Positions 34,106 through 42,832 are shown, counted from the stretch's first letter. The stretch is 64,000 nt of DNA from Paraburkholderia sp. (GCF_004298475.1 NZ_SCRP01000023.1:1-64000), one strand, 5' to 3'. Notes: a model not told the origin generated them from the sequence alone. Numbers and translations are program-made.

Positions 34106-34831
34106 ATGATTGAACTTCGCAAGGCAGATCAGCGCGGTCGTGGCGAACACGGCTGGCTCAGCTCGCGTCACACGTTCTCGTTCGCGAACTACTACGATCC
34201 GAAGCAGATCGGCTTCTCGGATCTGCTCGTCATCAACGATGATCGCGTCGCCCAGGCACGCGGCTTCGGCAAGCACCCGCACCGTGACATGGAAATCTTC
34301 TCGTACGTGCTCGAAGGCGCGCTCGAGCACAAGGATTCGATGGGCAACGGCTCGGTGATCGTCCCCGGCGACGTGCAGCTCATGAGCGCGGGCACCGGCG
34401 TTACGCACAGCGAGTTCAACCATTCGGCGAATGAACTCGTGCACTTCCTGCAGATCTGGATCGCGCCGAATGTGAAGGGCGCACAGCCGCGTTACGCGCA
34501 GAAGAACTTCTCCGAGGCCGAAAAGCGCGGCAAGCTGCGGCTCGTGCTCTCGCCGGACGGCGCCGAGGGCTCGCTGGAGATACGCCAGGACGCGCACGTT
34601 TATGCAGGCCGCTTCGACGGCGCGGAAAGCGCGAAGCTCGCAATCGGCGCAGATCGCTTCGCTTACGTGCACGTGGCACGCGGCAGTGTGAGTGTTAACG
34701 GCGTCGCGTTTGGCGAAGGCGATGGTGCACGCATCCGCAACGAACGCGAACTGACGTTCAGCCAGGGCGACGACGCCGAAGTGCTGGTCTTCGATCTTCG
34801 CAACATCGAGTCGTCGGAATTCTGGTCATAA
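34106..34831 (+). CDS. Pirin-family protein (YhhW-like)
   Basis: Pirins are bicupin metalloproteins; the bacterial YhhW type shows quercetin 2,3-dioxygenase activity in vitro. The 241-residue protein has the metal site GKHPHRDMEIFSYVLEG (two His) and THSEFNHS (His and Glu), and the typical start MIELRKADQRGRGEHGWLSS. TGGAGG precedes the ATG. It is probably under the divergent LysR gene and ends in its own terminator. The physiological role, detoxification or redox sensing, is not settled for the family. Confidence 0.94.
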   Translation: MIELRKADQRGRGEHGWLSSRHTFSFANYYDPKQIGFSDLLVINDDRVAQARGFGKHPHRDMEIFSYVLEGALEHKDSMGNGSVIVPGDVQLMSAGTGVTHSEFNHSANELVHFLQIWIAPNVKGAQPRYAQKNFSEAEKRGKLRLVLSPDGAEGSLEIRQDAHVYAGRFDGAESAKLAIGADRFAYVHVARGSVSVNGVAFGEGDGARIRNERELTFSQGDDAEVLVFDLRNIESSEFWS

Positions 34832-34868
34832 CACGTGGCATTGAAGCGTGGAATTGCATAGCCTGTAT

Positions 34869-34893
34869 GAGAGGCCCGCCCGGGCCTCTCTTT
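34869..34893 (+). terminator. Terminator after pirin gene
   Basis: A 10-bp stem GAGAGGCCCG (34869-34878) / CGGGCCTCTC (34881-34890) with a two-base apex followed by TTT. Confidence 0.75.
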
Positions 34894-34952
34894 CAGCAGG
34901 CTTCATATCGGCATAAAAGAACTGAAACAACGTCATCCCGTCGGAGGGAAAC

Positions 34953-35366
34953 ATGCGATACAACCTGTTCGGCCAGGGTAACGACGCGGTCCTGCTCGTG
35001 TCGCGCATCCTGCTTGCTACGCTGTTCGTGCTGTTCGGTTGGCAAAAAGCCAGTGGCTTCACGGGTACCGTCATGTACATGGCGCACGTCGGCGCACCGG
35101 CGCCCACCGTGTCGGCAGCCATCGCCGTCGTGATGGAACTGGTCGTCGGCCTGCTGATCGTCGTGGGTTTGTTCACGCGCCCGCTCGCCGTGCTGCTCGC
35201 GCTCTACACCATCGGCGCAGCCCTCATCGGCCATCGCTTCTGGACCGAGACCGGCATGGCGCAAACAGGCGACATGATCAACTTCTACAAGAACGTCAGC
35301 ATCGCGGGCGGACTGCTCGCGCTCGCCGTGGCCGGGCCCGGACGCCTCTCGCTCGACCGGAAGTAA
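34953..35366 (+). CDS. DoxX-family membrane protein
   Basis: This 137-residue inner-membrane protein has four hydrophobic segments and the DoxX motifs LLVSRILLATLFVLFGWQKA near residue 14 and VVMELVVGLLIVVGLFTRPLA. CGGAGGG precedes the ATG. DoxX-family proteins have been linked to thiosulfate:quinone oxidation in archaea and to redox homeostasis with superoxide dismutase in mycobacteria, but the small bacterial members are mostly uncharacterised. It follows the pirin gene but a terminator separates them; the LysR-pirin-DoxX grouping may still be functional. A strong terminator follows it. Confidence 0.9.
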   Translation: MRYNLFGQGNDAVLLVSRILLATLFVLFGWQKASGFTGTVMYMAHVGAPAPTVSAAIAVVMELVVGLLIVVGLFTRPLAVLLALYTIGAALIGHRFWTETGMAQTGDMINFYKNVSIAGGLLALAVAGPGRLSLDRK

Positions 35367-35401
35367 TCGCCTGCCCGAGCGCATTCGCGCTCCCCTCCCC
35401 C

Positions 35402-35435
35402 AAGGCGCGATACGCTTGACGCATCGCGCCTTTTT
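35402..35435 (+). terminator. Terminator after DoxX gene
   Basis: Stem AAGGCGCGAT (35402-35411) / ATCGCGCCTT (35423-35432), 11-base loop, five T residues. Confidence 0.9.
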
Positions 35436-35588
35436 CATTGCCGTTGCACCCGGCGCCTGCACTGAGCGCTTGCTCTGCGCTGTTGCACCGCACTAAAGCG
35501 CGGTCCTGGCCTTGGGCCTGAAACGGCGTCTTCTGCGCTACCATCCCTAACGTCACCCAACACAAAAACACAGGGAGAGAGGCACGAC

Positions 35589-37253
35589 ATGTCCACGGCC
35601 ACACCCGGCGCAACGCCGGGCTTCTACCAGCGCCACCTCAAGGACCTGCTCGCCGGCTGCGCCATCGCCGGCCTGCTGCTGCCCGAAGCCGTTGCGTACG
35701 CCAACATCGGCAACGTGCCGCCGCAAGCCGGTATCGTCGCGCTGATCGCGGGCCTCGTGATCTATGGCGTGATCGGCAACAGTCGTTTCGCCGTTGTGTC
35801 CTCAACGTCTTCATCGGCCGCCGTGCTCGCCGCCGTCACGCTCTCCGCATCCGGCGGCGACGCCGCCACACGGCTCCTGCTCGGCGCAGGCATCATCATC
35901 ATGGCCGGCCTGTTCTTCCTCGTTGCAAGCGCCGCGCGCCTCGGCAACATGTCCGACTTCATCGCCAAGTCCGTGCTGCGCGGCTTCACGTTCGGGCTCG
36001 CCATCACCATCGTTCTCAAGCAGTGCGGACTCGCACTGCGCGTGAACCCCGCGCACTCGGACGCGCCGCGCTATCTGTGGGGCCTGCTCGAAACGACGAA
36101 GCAGTGGAGCCTTTACGGCGGCGCACTCGCCATCGTCGCGCTCGTCATTCTGTACGCGCTCAAACGCTGGCCGCGCGTGCCCGCCACGCTCGTCGTGATC
36201 GTGCTGTCCATCGTGCTCGGCTATGCCGTCGATCTCTCGCACTACGGCATCGTGCAGGTGGGCCAGATCGACCTCGCGCACATCGGTTTCGGCCTGCCCG
36301 ATCTCGAACGCACCCAATGGCTGCGCTGCGGCGAACTGGCCTTCGCGATGATGCTGATCGTCTACGCCGAGTCGTATGGCTCGATACGCGGCTTTGCACT
36401 AAAACACGACGACCCGTTCTCGCCGAACCGCGATCTCGCCGCGCTCGGCGCGAGCAATCTCGTCTCCGGGCTCTTCGGCGGCATGCCGGTGGGCGCCGGT
36501 TATTCGGGGACCTCCGCCAACGAGGCGGCGGGCGCGCAGACGCGCGTCGCCGCGTGGACCGCCGCCGCCGTCATCGCGCTGATGGTCGCGCTCCTGCTGC
36601 CGCAAATCGCGCATATTCCCGAGCCGGTGCTGGCCGCCATCGTGATTCACGCGGTGAGCCACACGATCAATCCGCACGTATTCGCGCCGTATCTCAAGTG
36701 GCGGCGCGACCGCTTTCTCGCGCTCGGCGCATGTTTTGCGGTGCTCCTGCTCGGCGTGCTGGACGGGCTGCTGCTCGCCATCGCCGTGAGTCTGCTCTGG
36801 ACGCTGCGCAATCTTTCGGAGCCGAAGGTGAGCGTGCTGGGGCGGCTCGGCGACACGCACGATTTCGTCGATACGCGCAGCCATCCGGATGCCCATCCGG
36901 TGCCGGGCATGATCATCGTGCGGCCAGAAGCGCCGCTTTTCTTCGCCAATGTCGAGCGCGTGCTCTCGCATCTGCGCATGCTCACGGCGAAGCACGACGA
37001 GACCATGCGGCACACGATCATCAGCCTCGAAGAATCGGCCGATATCGACGGCTCGACCATCGAAGCCCTGCAGACCTACGCCGCCGAAGTCTCGCGAGAC
37101 GGCCGCCGGCTCGTGCTTGCGCGCCTCAAGCCGCGCGTCTTGCACGTGCTCACGCGCGCGGCAACCGACGCGCTGCCCGTTGCGGCGCTGAACGAACTGA
37201 GCGTGGACGTCTGTGTGCATTCGTTACTCGATGCGCAGGCAACGACTCACTGA
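35589..37253 (+). CDS. SulP-family anion transporter with STAS domain
   Basis: This 554-residue SLC26/SulP carrier has an N-terminal transport domain of 11-14 membrane segments. The family signature region is DLLAGCAIAGLLLPEAVAYA at about residues 14-33, followed by PPQAGIVALIAGLVIYG and GLFGGMPVGAGYSGTSANEAAGA. A C-terminal cytosolic STAS domain (~residues 440-550) has ESADIDGSTIEALQ in place of the usual DVSAIDSSA motif. Members carry sulfate, bicarbonate or dicarboxylates; nothing here identifies the substrate, and no carbonic anhydrase or sulfur gene is adjacent. AGGGAGAGAGG lies before the ATG. It is transcribed alone. Confidence 0.93.
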   Translation: MSTATPGATPGFYQRHLKDLLAGCAIAGLLLPEAVAYANIGNVPPQAGIVALIAGLVIYGVIGNSRFAVVSSTSSSAAVLAAVTLSASGGDAATRLLLGAGIIIMAGLFFLVASAARLGNMSDFIAKSVLRGFTFGLAITIVLKQCGLALRVNPAHSDAPRYLWGLLETTKQWSLYGGALAIVALVILYALKRWPRVPATLVVIVLSIVLGYAVDLSHYGIVQVGQIDLAHIGFGLPDLERTQWLRCGELAFAMMLIVYAESYGSIRGFALKHDDPFSPNRDLAALGASNLVSGLFGGMPVGAGYSGTSANEAAGAQTRVAAWTAAAVIALMVALLLPQIAHIPEPVLAAIVIHAVSHTINPHVFAPYLKWRRDRFLALGACFAVLLLGVLDGLLLAIAVSLLWTLRNLSEPKVSVLGRLGDTHDFVDTRSHPDAHPVPGMIIVRPEAPLFFANVERVLSHLRMLTAKHDETMRHTIISLEESADIDGSTIEALQTYAAEVSRDGRRLVLARLKPRVLHVLTRAATDALPVAALNELSVDVCVHSLLDAQATTH

Positions 37254-37280
37254 AGCGAGGTTTGGTCGCTGGCTGCGGCA

Positions 37281-37331
37281 ATTCGATCAAATTTACTTTC
37301 CCCGATCTCCCGTGCGATGATTCGATCAAAT
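37281..37331. promoter_or_regulatory. Direct repeats of ATTCGATCAAAT, possible regulator sites
   Basis: Two identical 12-base copies start at 37281 and 37320, 39 bases apart, just upstream of the ribosome site of the aminotransferase remnant. Equal spacing on the DNA face and position suggest a former operator of that gene, perhaps for the adjacent GntR protein. Confidence 0.35.
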
Positions 37332-37390
37332 CGTGACGCGCATCGCAGGCAGGCGGCGCGCGTCCGGAAAAAAGCACACAGGAGACACCC

Positions 37391-37578
37391 ATGCCAACCC
37401 GTCAACGCGTGAACCGGGACCGCGCGCAGCGCGTTCTTGCACGCGAGCGCGATGCCTTTATCGCGGCGTGCTGATCACGCCGTTCCACAACATGATGCTC
37501 GTGTGCCCGGACACCACGGCCGCCGACATCGACCGCCTGCTCGAAGCCTTCGACGCATGTGTGGGGGAACTGACATGA
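37391..37578 (+). pseudogene. Internally deleted class-III aminotransferase remnant
   Basis: A ribosome site (AGGAGA) and ATG 37391 open a frame MPTRQRVNRDRAQRVLARER then DAFIAA, like the N-terminus of Burkholderia class-III aminotransferases annotated as aspartate aminotransferase family or GSA-aminomutase-like. It stops at 37474. In another frame, from about 37466 to TGA 37576, the sequence RGVLITPFHNMMLVCPDTTA and on to LLEAFDACVGELT matches the C-terminal end of the same enzyme class. About 400 codons between are missing and the frames differ at the junction, near GCGGCGTGCTG. The PLP lysine and all active-site residues are lost. The intact GntR gene downstream is probably its former regulator. 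Confidence 0.7.
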
Positions 37579-37594
37579 GCCGCACCACGTCGCG

Positions 37595-38350
37595 ATGAAA
37601 ACACGCACCCACCAATCGTTGCAGGACGAAACCTACGCAACGCTGCGCCGATGGCTGAGCCTCGGACGCTTCGTGCCCGGCGAGCGGCTGCGCATCCACG
37701 CACTCGCCGAACAACTGGACGTAGGCGAGATGCCGGTGCGCGCGGCGCTCGGGCGTCTCGCGGCGGAATCCGCGCTCGTGAGCGTGCCCAATCGCGGCGT
37801 GCTGGTGCCGCAGCTCACGCGCGCGCAATTCGACGATGCGTTGAACGTGCGTGTGATGCTCGAAGGCGAAGCGGCGCGCCTCGCTACGCCCCGGCTCACC
37901 GACGACGAGATCGCGCAGCTCGACGCACTTTGCGCGCACATGGGCGAGGCGCTTGCGCAGAACAAACCCACGCGTTATCTGGACGCCAACGAGGTGTTCC
38001 ACCTCGTGCTGTACCGCGCATGCGGCTCGCCGCTGCTCGTCGATCTGATCGAGACCGTCTGGCTGCAAGTCGGGCCGATCTCGAACCTGCTGTTCGACGA
38101 CAGCGGCTTTGCGGCCACGCTCAACGACGCTCACGACGACCTGATGCGGCAGCTCAAGCGCCGCGATGCGGAAGGCGTGCGGCGCGCAATCGAACACGAT
38201 TTGCGGCACACCGCGCAGCAGTTGCACAAGCACTGCCTGCCTGATGCAGCGGATAGCCACGCGGACAACGGCGCTGGCGACACGCAAATCCGTGCCCGCG
38301 CCGGTCGGCCCGCACGACGCCGCACCGCGCCTGCGCAGCTGCGGACTTGA
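37595..38350 (+). CDS. GntR-family regulator (FCD subfamily)
   Basis: This 251-residue regulator has an N-terminal winged helix (SLQDETYATLRRWLSLGRFV, then LAEQLDVGEMPVRAALGRLA, GVLVP) and an FCD effector domain with metal ligands in YLDANEVFHLVLYRA and the His-rich IEHDLRHTAQQLHKHC. The ATG at 37595 lies 16 bases after the stop of a deleted aminotransferase gene, so the two once formed an operon. The C-terminal 35 residues are Arg/Ala-rich and outside the domain. VGEMPVRAAL differs from the usual VSRTPVREAL at the recognition helix, which might change specificity. Confidence 0.9.
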   Translation: MKTRTHQSLQDETYATLRRWLSLGRFVPGERLRIHALAEQLDVGEMPVRAALGRLAAESALVSVPNRGVLVPQLTRAQFDDALNVRVMLEGEAARLATPRLTDDEIAQLDALCAHMGEALAQNKPTRYLDANEVFHLVLYRACGSPLLVDLIETVWLQVGPISNLLFDDSGFAATLNDAHDDLMRQLKRRDAEGVRRAIEHDLRHTAQQLHKHCLPDAADSHADNGAGDTQIRARAGRPARRRTAPAQLRT

Positions 38351-38609
38351 TCGCCCTGGCCGCACGCGAACAACAACGCGCGCACGGCCGCTCCCAACCA
38401 GCGGGAAATAGTCCATCTCCGCTCGCGCACGAATCGGTGCGCGTTTTGCGGCGATAATCACGCCTTCGCGGCAACAGCAAGCACGCTGCGCCGCACGGCG
38501 CGACGGCTGCACCGCCAGCGTCGACGCATGCACGAAAACGTGCGACACTCACGCGCCGCGCGCCCATCAGGTCGCGCACCCGGCGCCCACAGCCTCCCTC
38601 GCACGCACT

Positions 38610-38747
38610 ATGAACACCCCTTCCCGACCTTCTGTCCCCGCCACCCCGAGCGCTTCGTCGCGCAAGGCAATGACGCTGCTGCTGTTCCTCGCGCTGATCG
38701 GCGCGAGCGGCGTTGCCGTGTCACTCGCCGCACGGCATTTCCTCTGA
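38610..38747 (+). CDS. Small single-pass membrane protein, 45 residues
   Basis: A frame from ATG 38610 encodes MNTPSRPSVPATPSASSRKA, then one hydrophobic segment (MTLLLFLALIGASGVAVSLA) and a short tail AARHFL. The Pro/Ser-rich head followed by a single membrane helix is typical of small Burkholderia inner-membrane proteins. No ribosome site stands out (CCTCGC only), so the call is tentative. It precedes the rubredoxin-domain gene by 46 bases. Confidence 0.4.
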   Translation: MNTPSRPSVPATPSASSRKAMTLLLFLALIGASGVAVSLAARHFL

Positions 38748-38793
38748 ACGCGGCCATCCGCCCGCCAGTCCGCTAGTTCCCCCGTTTTTGCCC

Positions 38794-39222
38794 ATGTACA
38801 AGAAAGGCGTTGCCCTCGAAATCCAGTTCTCGCCCGAACGCCTGAACGACGGCGCAGGCGATCCCTACTGGATCGACCTCACCGCCAATGAAGCCACCCG
38901 ATTGCTGGAAGCGTTGCAGACGCAACTGAGTCATGGCGCAGGCGGCACGTCGTCGCCGCGCGTCGTCGCGCTCGATACGCCGCGCGCGAAAGACGCCGAT
39001 GCAGCGTCCCACGACGCACACAACGGCACCGCAACCGCAACGGCTGCCGACGACGGCTTCAAACAATGGGTCTGCGTGATCTGCGGCTGGGTCTACGACG
39101 AAGCGGCGGGCGCGCCCGACGACGGCCTCGCGCCGGGTACGCGCTGGGCAGACGTGCCCGACGAATGGCGCTGTCCGCTCTGCGACGTCGGCAAGGACGA
39201 TTTCGCGCTGGTCGAGTTCTAG
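38794..39222 (+). CDS. Rubredoxin-domain protein with N-terminal extension
   Basis: The C-terminal 50 residues are a rubredoxin: WVCVICGWVYDEAAGAPDDG, then GTRWADVPDEW and CPLCDVGKDDF. Cys94, Cys97, Cys127 and Cys130 would bind one iron for electron transfer. Free rubredoxins are about 55 residues; here an 85-residue N-terminal part precedes. It begins MYKKGVALEIQFSPERLNDG, has a folded-looking segment (YWIDLTANEATRLLEALQTQ) and then a Ser/Ala/Thr-rich linker. The extension is not recognised. ATG 38794 is chosen for the conserved-looking start. No rubredoxin reductase or alkane hydroxylase is nearby. Confidence 0.85.
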   Translation: MYKKGVALEIQFSPERLNDGAGDPYWIDLTANEATRLLEALQTQLSHGAGGTSSPRVVALDTPRAKDADAASHDAHNGTATATAADDGFKQWVCVICGWVYDEAAGAPDDGLAPGTRWADVPDEWRCPLCDVGKDDFALVEF

Positions 39223-39375
39223 GCGTTGCCGCGCAGGCCACACGAGTCGCACGGGCTGCCCAGCCTACGAACGGCTTTCAGGGTCCGGGTGAAAAACAGA
39301 CGCTTGCGTCATGCAAAGCGGAACCGAACTACAATGCATGCCGTCCGATGCATTGCTGTGTGATCTGGTCCGAAC

Positions 39376-40356
39376 ATGTTCCGCTTTCCGAGATTTTCCC
39401 TGTATCCGCTGAGTCCGTTGCTGGCTGCGGTTGTCGTCGCATTGAGCGCATGCTCGTCGCCGAAGCCGAAATTCCAGGACGATCAGCTGCTGAGCAGCGC
39501 ACCCAACCAGTTCTCGCGCAGCTTCAGCTACGCGAGCGGCGACGCCTGCGAAGCGTCGCGCCGCGCCCTCCTGAGCCAGGGTTACATGACGACGCTGGGG
39601 CACGACGGCACCGTCGATGCCTCGAAGAACTTCCAGCCCGAGAGCGATTCGCACATCGTGGTTGAAATCCACGTGGTCTGTACGGACGGCGACGCGACGA
39701 ACACGAGCATGGTCTACGTGAATGCCGTGCAAAACGGCTTTGCGCTGAAGAAGAGCGATACGTCGGCAAGCGTGGGATTGTCGATTCTGGGGTCGGTCTC
39801 GCTGCCGATCCGCTCGAACAGCGACGCGATGGTCAAGATTTCGAGCGAAACGATCCAGTCCAGCAAGTTTTACGACCGTTTCTTCGAACTGGTCGGGAAC
39901 TATCTGGGTGCGGCTGCGCGTAGCGAAGCCGTACCGGATGCGGGGAAGATCAAGGTCACGCCGCTGCCGCCGCCCGTTACTGTGCCGGCTGCCGCACCGC
40001 ATCCGGCAGCGCCGGATACCGCTGCAACGGCTGCATCGGCTGATCCGGCGTCCCTGCTTCGACCCGTTGCAGCAGGCGTGACGCCTCAAACGGCGCTCGC
40101 GCCCGTCACGGCACCGCATGCGACCGGCGCAGCGGTGGCGGCCAGCGACGCAGCCGCGGCAACACACGTTGCCGCCACTTCCGCGGCAGCGCCTGCGGCG
40201 GCCAGCGCGACGACGCTGGCGTCCACGCCCGCCATAACGGCAGCTCCGGCTCCCGCAGCTCAAGGCGGCAGCAGCACGGCAGGTGCAAGCGCAACCGGCA
40301 GCAGCAACGCGACAACGGGCGCTGCACCCGCTTCAGCAACGCCTGCTACGCCTTAA
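39376..40356 (+). CDS. DUF2242 lipoprotein with long Ala/Pro/Thr tail
   Basis: This 326-residue envelope lipoprotein has a signal ending in the lipobox VVALSAC. A DUF2242 domain fills about residues 40-195 (FSRSFSYASGDACEASRRAL, then GYMTTLGHDGTVDASKNFQP and VNAVQNGFALKKSDTSASVG). The remaining 130 residues are a disordered tail of Ala, Thr, Pro and Ser without clear repeats, perhaps spanning the periplasm or the wall. DUF2242 proteins are Betaproteobacterial and have no known role. It is transcribed alone, 153 bases after the rubredoxin gene. Confidence 0.88.
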   Translation: MFRFPRFSLYPLSPLLAAVVVALSACSSPKPKFQDDQLLSSAPNQFSRSFSYASGDACEASRRALLSQGYMTTLGHDGTVDASKNFQPESDSHIVVEIHVVCTDGDATNTSMVYVNAVQNGFALKKSDTSASVGLSILGSVSLPIRSNSDAMVKISSETIQSSKFYDRFFELVGNYLGAAARSEAVPDAGKIKVTPLPPPVTVPAAAPHPAAPDTAATAASADPASLLRPVAAGVTPQTALAPVTAPHATGAAVAASDAAAATHVAATSAAAPAAASATTLASTPAITAAPAPAAQGGSSTAGASATGSSNATTGAAPASATPATP

Positions 40357-40497
40357 CCGGTTCCAGCACTTCAAGCCCCCCAGGCACCTTTCAATCTCCG
40401 CAACGCTGCGGCGCCAGGTGAGCGCCCACTCGCGCGCTTGCGCCCACCCGCTGCGGTGCGGCGCGTTCTTGCGCCGCCTTGCGCCTGGCTGCACGCT

Positions 40498-41124
40498 TTA
40501 GCGCAACCCAACCATCAGCGCGCCCATGCCCACGAGCAAACTGCCCATCAGCCGGTTCATTGCGCGCACGCGCCTGGGCCGTTGCAGCGTGTGGCGCAGC
40601 CGGTGCGAGAACATTGCCATCGATACCATGCCGCCCACGAACAGCACGACAAACGTCACCGCCAGCAGCAGAAATTGACGGTTTTCGCTCCAGTGCGCGT
40701 CGGCACGCATGAACTGCGGAAAGAACGACGGAAAGAACAGCAGCGTCTTCGGATTGAGTCCCGAGGTCGCGAAGCCGCGCCAGAACAGATCGCGGCGGCT
40801 GTCGCCCGATGCATCGTCACTCGCCTGTGCACCCACCAGTGCACCGCTGCGCCATTGCTTGAAACCGAGCCAGACGAGATAAGCCGCACCGAGCCAGCGC
40901 AGCACGGTGAGTGCGTGCTCACTGATGAGAAGCAGGGAATTGAGGCAAAGCCCGGTCACCGTGAGCTGGAGCAGCACGGCAACCGTGCTGCCCCAGACGC
41001 AGGGCAGCGCATGACGCCAGCCGGCCTGAAGCGCGTGGCCCATGGTCATGACATTGACGGGACCGGGCGTGTAGACGAGTACGAGTGCGGCGGCAAGAAA
41101 AGACAGATACAGCTGGATCGACAT
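40498..41124 (-). CDS. LysE/RhtB-family amino-acid exporter
   Basis: This 208-residue inner-membrane exporter has six hydrophobic segments, with LVYTPGPVNVMTMGHALQAG at about residues 17-36 and SGLNPKTLLFFPSFFPQFM at about 120. The ATG at 41124 is the start fitting the family (MSIQLYLSFLAAAL). It is divergent from an Lrp/AsnC regulator with 263 bases between starts; exporter and Lrp-type regulator pairs commonly sense the exported amino acid. Terminal helix GSLLVGMGALMVGLR is intact. The substrate is not evident. Confidence 0.9.
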   Translation of the reverse strand: MSIQLYLSFLAAALVLVYTPGPVNVMTMGHALQAGWRHALPCVWGSTVAVLLQLTVTGLCLNSLLLISEHALTVLRWLGAAYLVWLGFKQWRSGALVGAQASDDASGDSRRDLFWRGFATSGLNPKTLLFFPSFFPQFMRADAHWSENRQFLLLAVTFVVLFVGGMVSMAMFSHRLRHTLQRPRRVRAMNRLMGSLLVGMGALMVGLR

Positions 41125-41387
41125 CGTTGTGGTTCTGCAAAACAGGCAAGGGAATCGGCGTGTGAATGCCTTCACGCCCTCCGGACGGTCCGCCGCAGCT
41201 TGTGGCTGCGGCGGCGCGCCCCGCGCAGGCAAGATGGCCGCACGGGTCGTGCCGGGGCATGAAGGCACGCCGGAAAATATACCGGCCGCGCCGCTGTAAA
41301 GGCTTCCTGTTTTTGTGCCGCCTCGGGCAGAATGCAGAACGTTATTCCGTATTAACTCGCATTGACTGAACAGAATTCTTTTTCACC

Positions 41388-41870
41388 ATGATCGCCCGCG
41401 AACGCCCCGCCCGAACACTCGACAGCCAGGATCGCAAGATCCTGCGCGCGCTGCAGACGAATGCACGCCTGTCCAATGCCGAACTGGCCGAACAGGTCGG
41501 CATGTCCACCACGGCGTGCTGGAATCGCACGCGCCAGCTTGAAGCGGATGGCTATATCGACGGCTATGTCGCGCTCGTGAACCAGAAAAAGCTCGGATAC
41601 GCGGACATCGTGATTCTGGAAGTGACGCTCGACCGCCACGAGGACGACGCCCTCGCCCGCTTCGGCGAAGCGCTCGCGGCGCTGCCCGAGGTGCTGGAGG
41701 CCTATCTCGTCTCGGGCGAATACGACTACTGGATCAAGGTTGCGGTCGATGGAACCGCGGGCTATGAGCGCTTCCTGCGCGAGAAGCTCTATCGCATTGC
41801 GGGCATCCGGCACAGCCGGTCGATGTTCGCGTTGCGCTGCATGAAAGACGTGCCTTCGATGCAGGTGTAA
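41388..41870 (+). CDS. Lrp/AsnC-family transcriptional regulator
   Basis: This 160-residue regulator has an N-terminal helix-turn-helix (LDSQDRKILRALQTNARLSN, then AELAEQVGMSTTACWNRTRQ) and a C-terminal RAM ligand domain (VILEVTLDRH, VLEAYLVSGEYDYWIKVAVD). GMSTTACWNR is the usual recognition helix. It probably controls the divergent LysE-type exporter in response to an amino acid. The start at 41388 lacks a clear ribosome site (TTTTCACC), which is common for weakly translated regulators. Confidence 0.93.
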   Translation: MIARERPARTLDSQDRKILRALQTNARLSNAELAEQVGMSTTACWNRTRQLEADGYIDGYVALVNQKKLGYADIVILEVTLDRHEDDALARFGEALAALPEVLEAYLVSGEYDYWIKVAVDGTAGYERFLREKLYRIAGIRHSRSMFALRCMKDVPSMQV

Positions 41871-41890
41871 GCCGCACGCCTCGACAGCCG

Positions 41891-42817
41891 CTATGCGCCG
41901 CTTTCCGGCGCTTTCGCGACATCGCCGTCGCTGCGCGCCTGGGCATCGCGCATTTTCGCGAGCGCCTTCGGCCCGAGGCCGAGCGCCACGGCAATTGCGA
42001 GCGCATCGATCACCGCGAGATGCGCGATGCGCGAAACACCGGGCGCATGCGGCTCCGTCGCAGCGGGCACGCGCAGCAGCAGCGGGATGTCGGCCACCCA
42101 CGCGAGCCGCGAGCCGGCATTCGTGAGCGCGATGGTGGTCGCGCCGCGCTCCTTCGCAATCTGGATGCTCTCGTTCACCTCGACGCTGCGCCCCGAATGC
42201 GAGATCGCGAACGCCACGTCGCCGGGTTCGAGCAGGCCGGCGTAGAGCCGCTGGAGGTGCGCGTCGGTGAACGCGCTCGCCGCGATGTCGAGCCGCAGCA
42301 TGCGCAGCGCCGCGTCCTGCGCGACCAGTCCCGAGCCCGCGCCCACGCCGAAGAAGTACACGCGCCTTGCACTGCCGAGCGCCGCCACCGCAGCCGCGAA
42401 CACGGCCGGATCGAGCGACGCGCGCGCGTGCGCGACGCCTTGCACGACCGACTCGGTCACCTTGTCGAGCAGCGTGCCGATCTCGTCGCCGCTCTCCACG
42501 CCCGACGGCGACGCATAGGGCACACCGCCCGCCGCGCTCTGCGCGAGCCGCATCTTGAAGTCGCGCAGGCCGTGCGCGCCCACCGCCCGGCAAAAGCGCG
42601 TCACCGAAGGCTCGGACACGTCCGCGCGCTGCGCAAGCTCGGTGATGCTCGCGCGCATGGCGAAGTCGATGTCGCCCAGCACCATGTCGGCGACCTTGCG
42701 CTCGGCGGGCCGCAGCGACGCGGCGACATCGCGGATGTGATGGATCAGATTGGAGACCGGCAAGCTGGATTTCCCGTGGATTGGCCGATGAGCCCCGATG
42801 TGCCCCGATGTGCACAA
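41891..42817 (-). CDS. RpiR-family regulator with SIS domain
   Basis: This RpiR/HexR-type regulator of about 308 residues has an N-terminal helix-turn-helix (LRPAERKVADMVLGDIDFAM, then ITELAQRADVSEPSVTRFCR) and a C-terminal SIS domain (~125-275: VYFFGVGAGSGLVAQDAALR, AFAISHSGRSVEVNESIQIA) that binds a phosphosugar. The start is uncertain: ATG 42817 is used, but TTG 42763 just before VSNLIHHIRDVAASL would agree better with homologues. It lies 15 bases after the ABC ATPase gene on the same strand, so it belongs to this sugar transport locus and presumably senses its phosphorylated product. Confidence 0.9.
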   Translation of the reverse strand: MCTSGHIGAHRPIHGKSSLPVSNLIHHIRDVAASLRPAERKVADMVLGDIDFAMRASITELAQRADVSEPSVTRFCRAVGAHGLRDFKMRLAQSAAGGVPYASPSGVESGDEIGTLLDKVTESVVQGVAHARASLDPAVFAAAVAALGSARRVYFFGVGAGSGLVAQDAALRMLRLDIAASAFTDAHLQRLYAGLLEPGDVAFAISHSGRSVEVNESIQIAKERGATTIALTNAGSRLAWVADIPLLLRVPAATEPHAPGVSRIAHLAVIDALAIAVALGLGPKALAKMRDAQARSDGDVAKAPESGA

Positions 42818-42832
42818 TGCTCAGTTTCGAAT

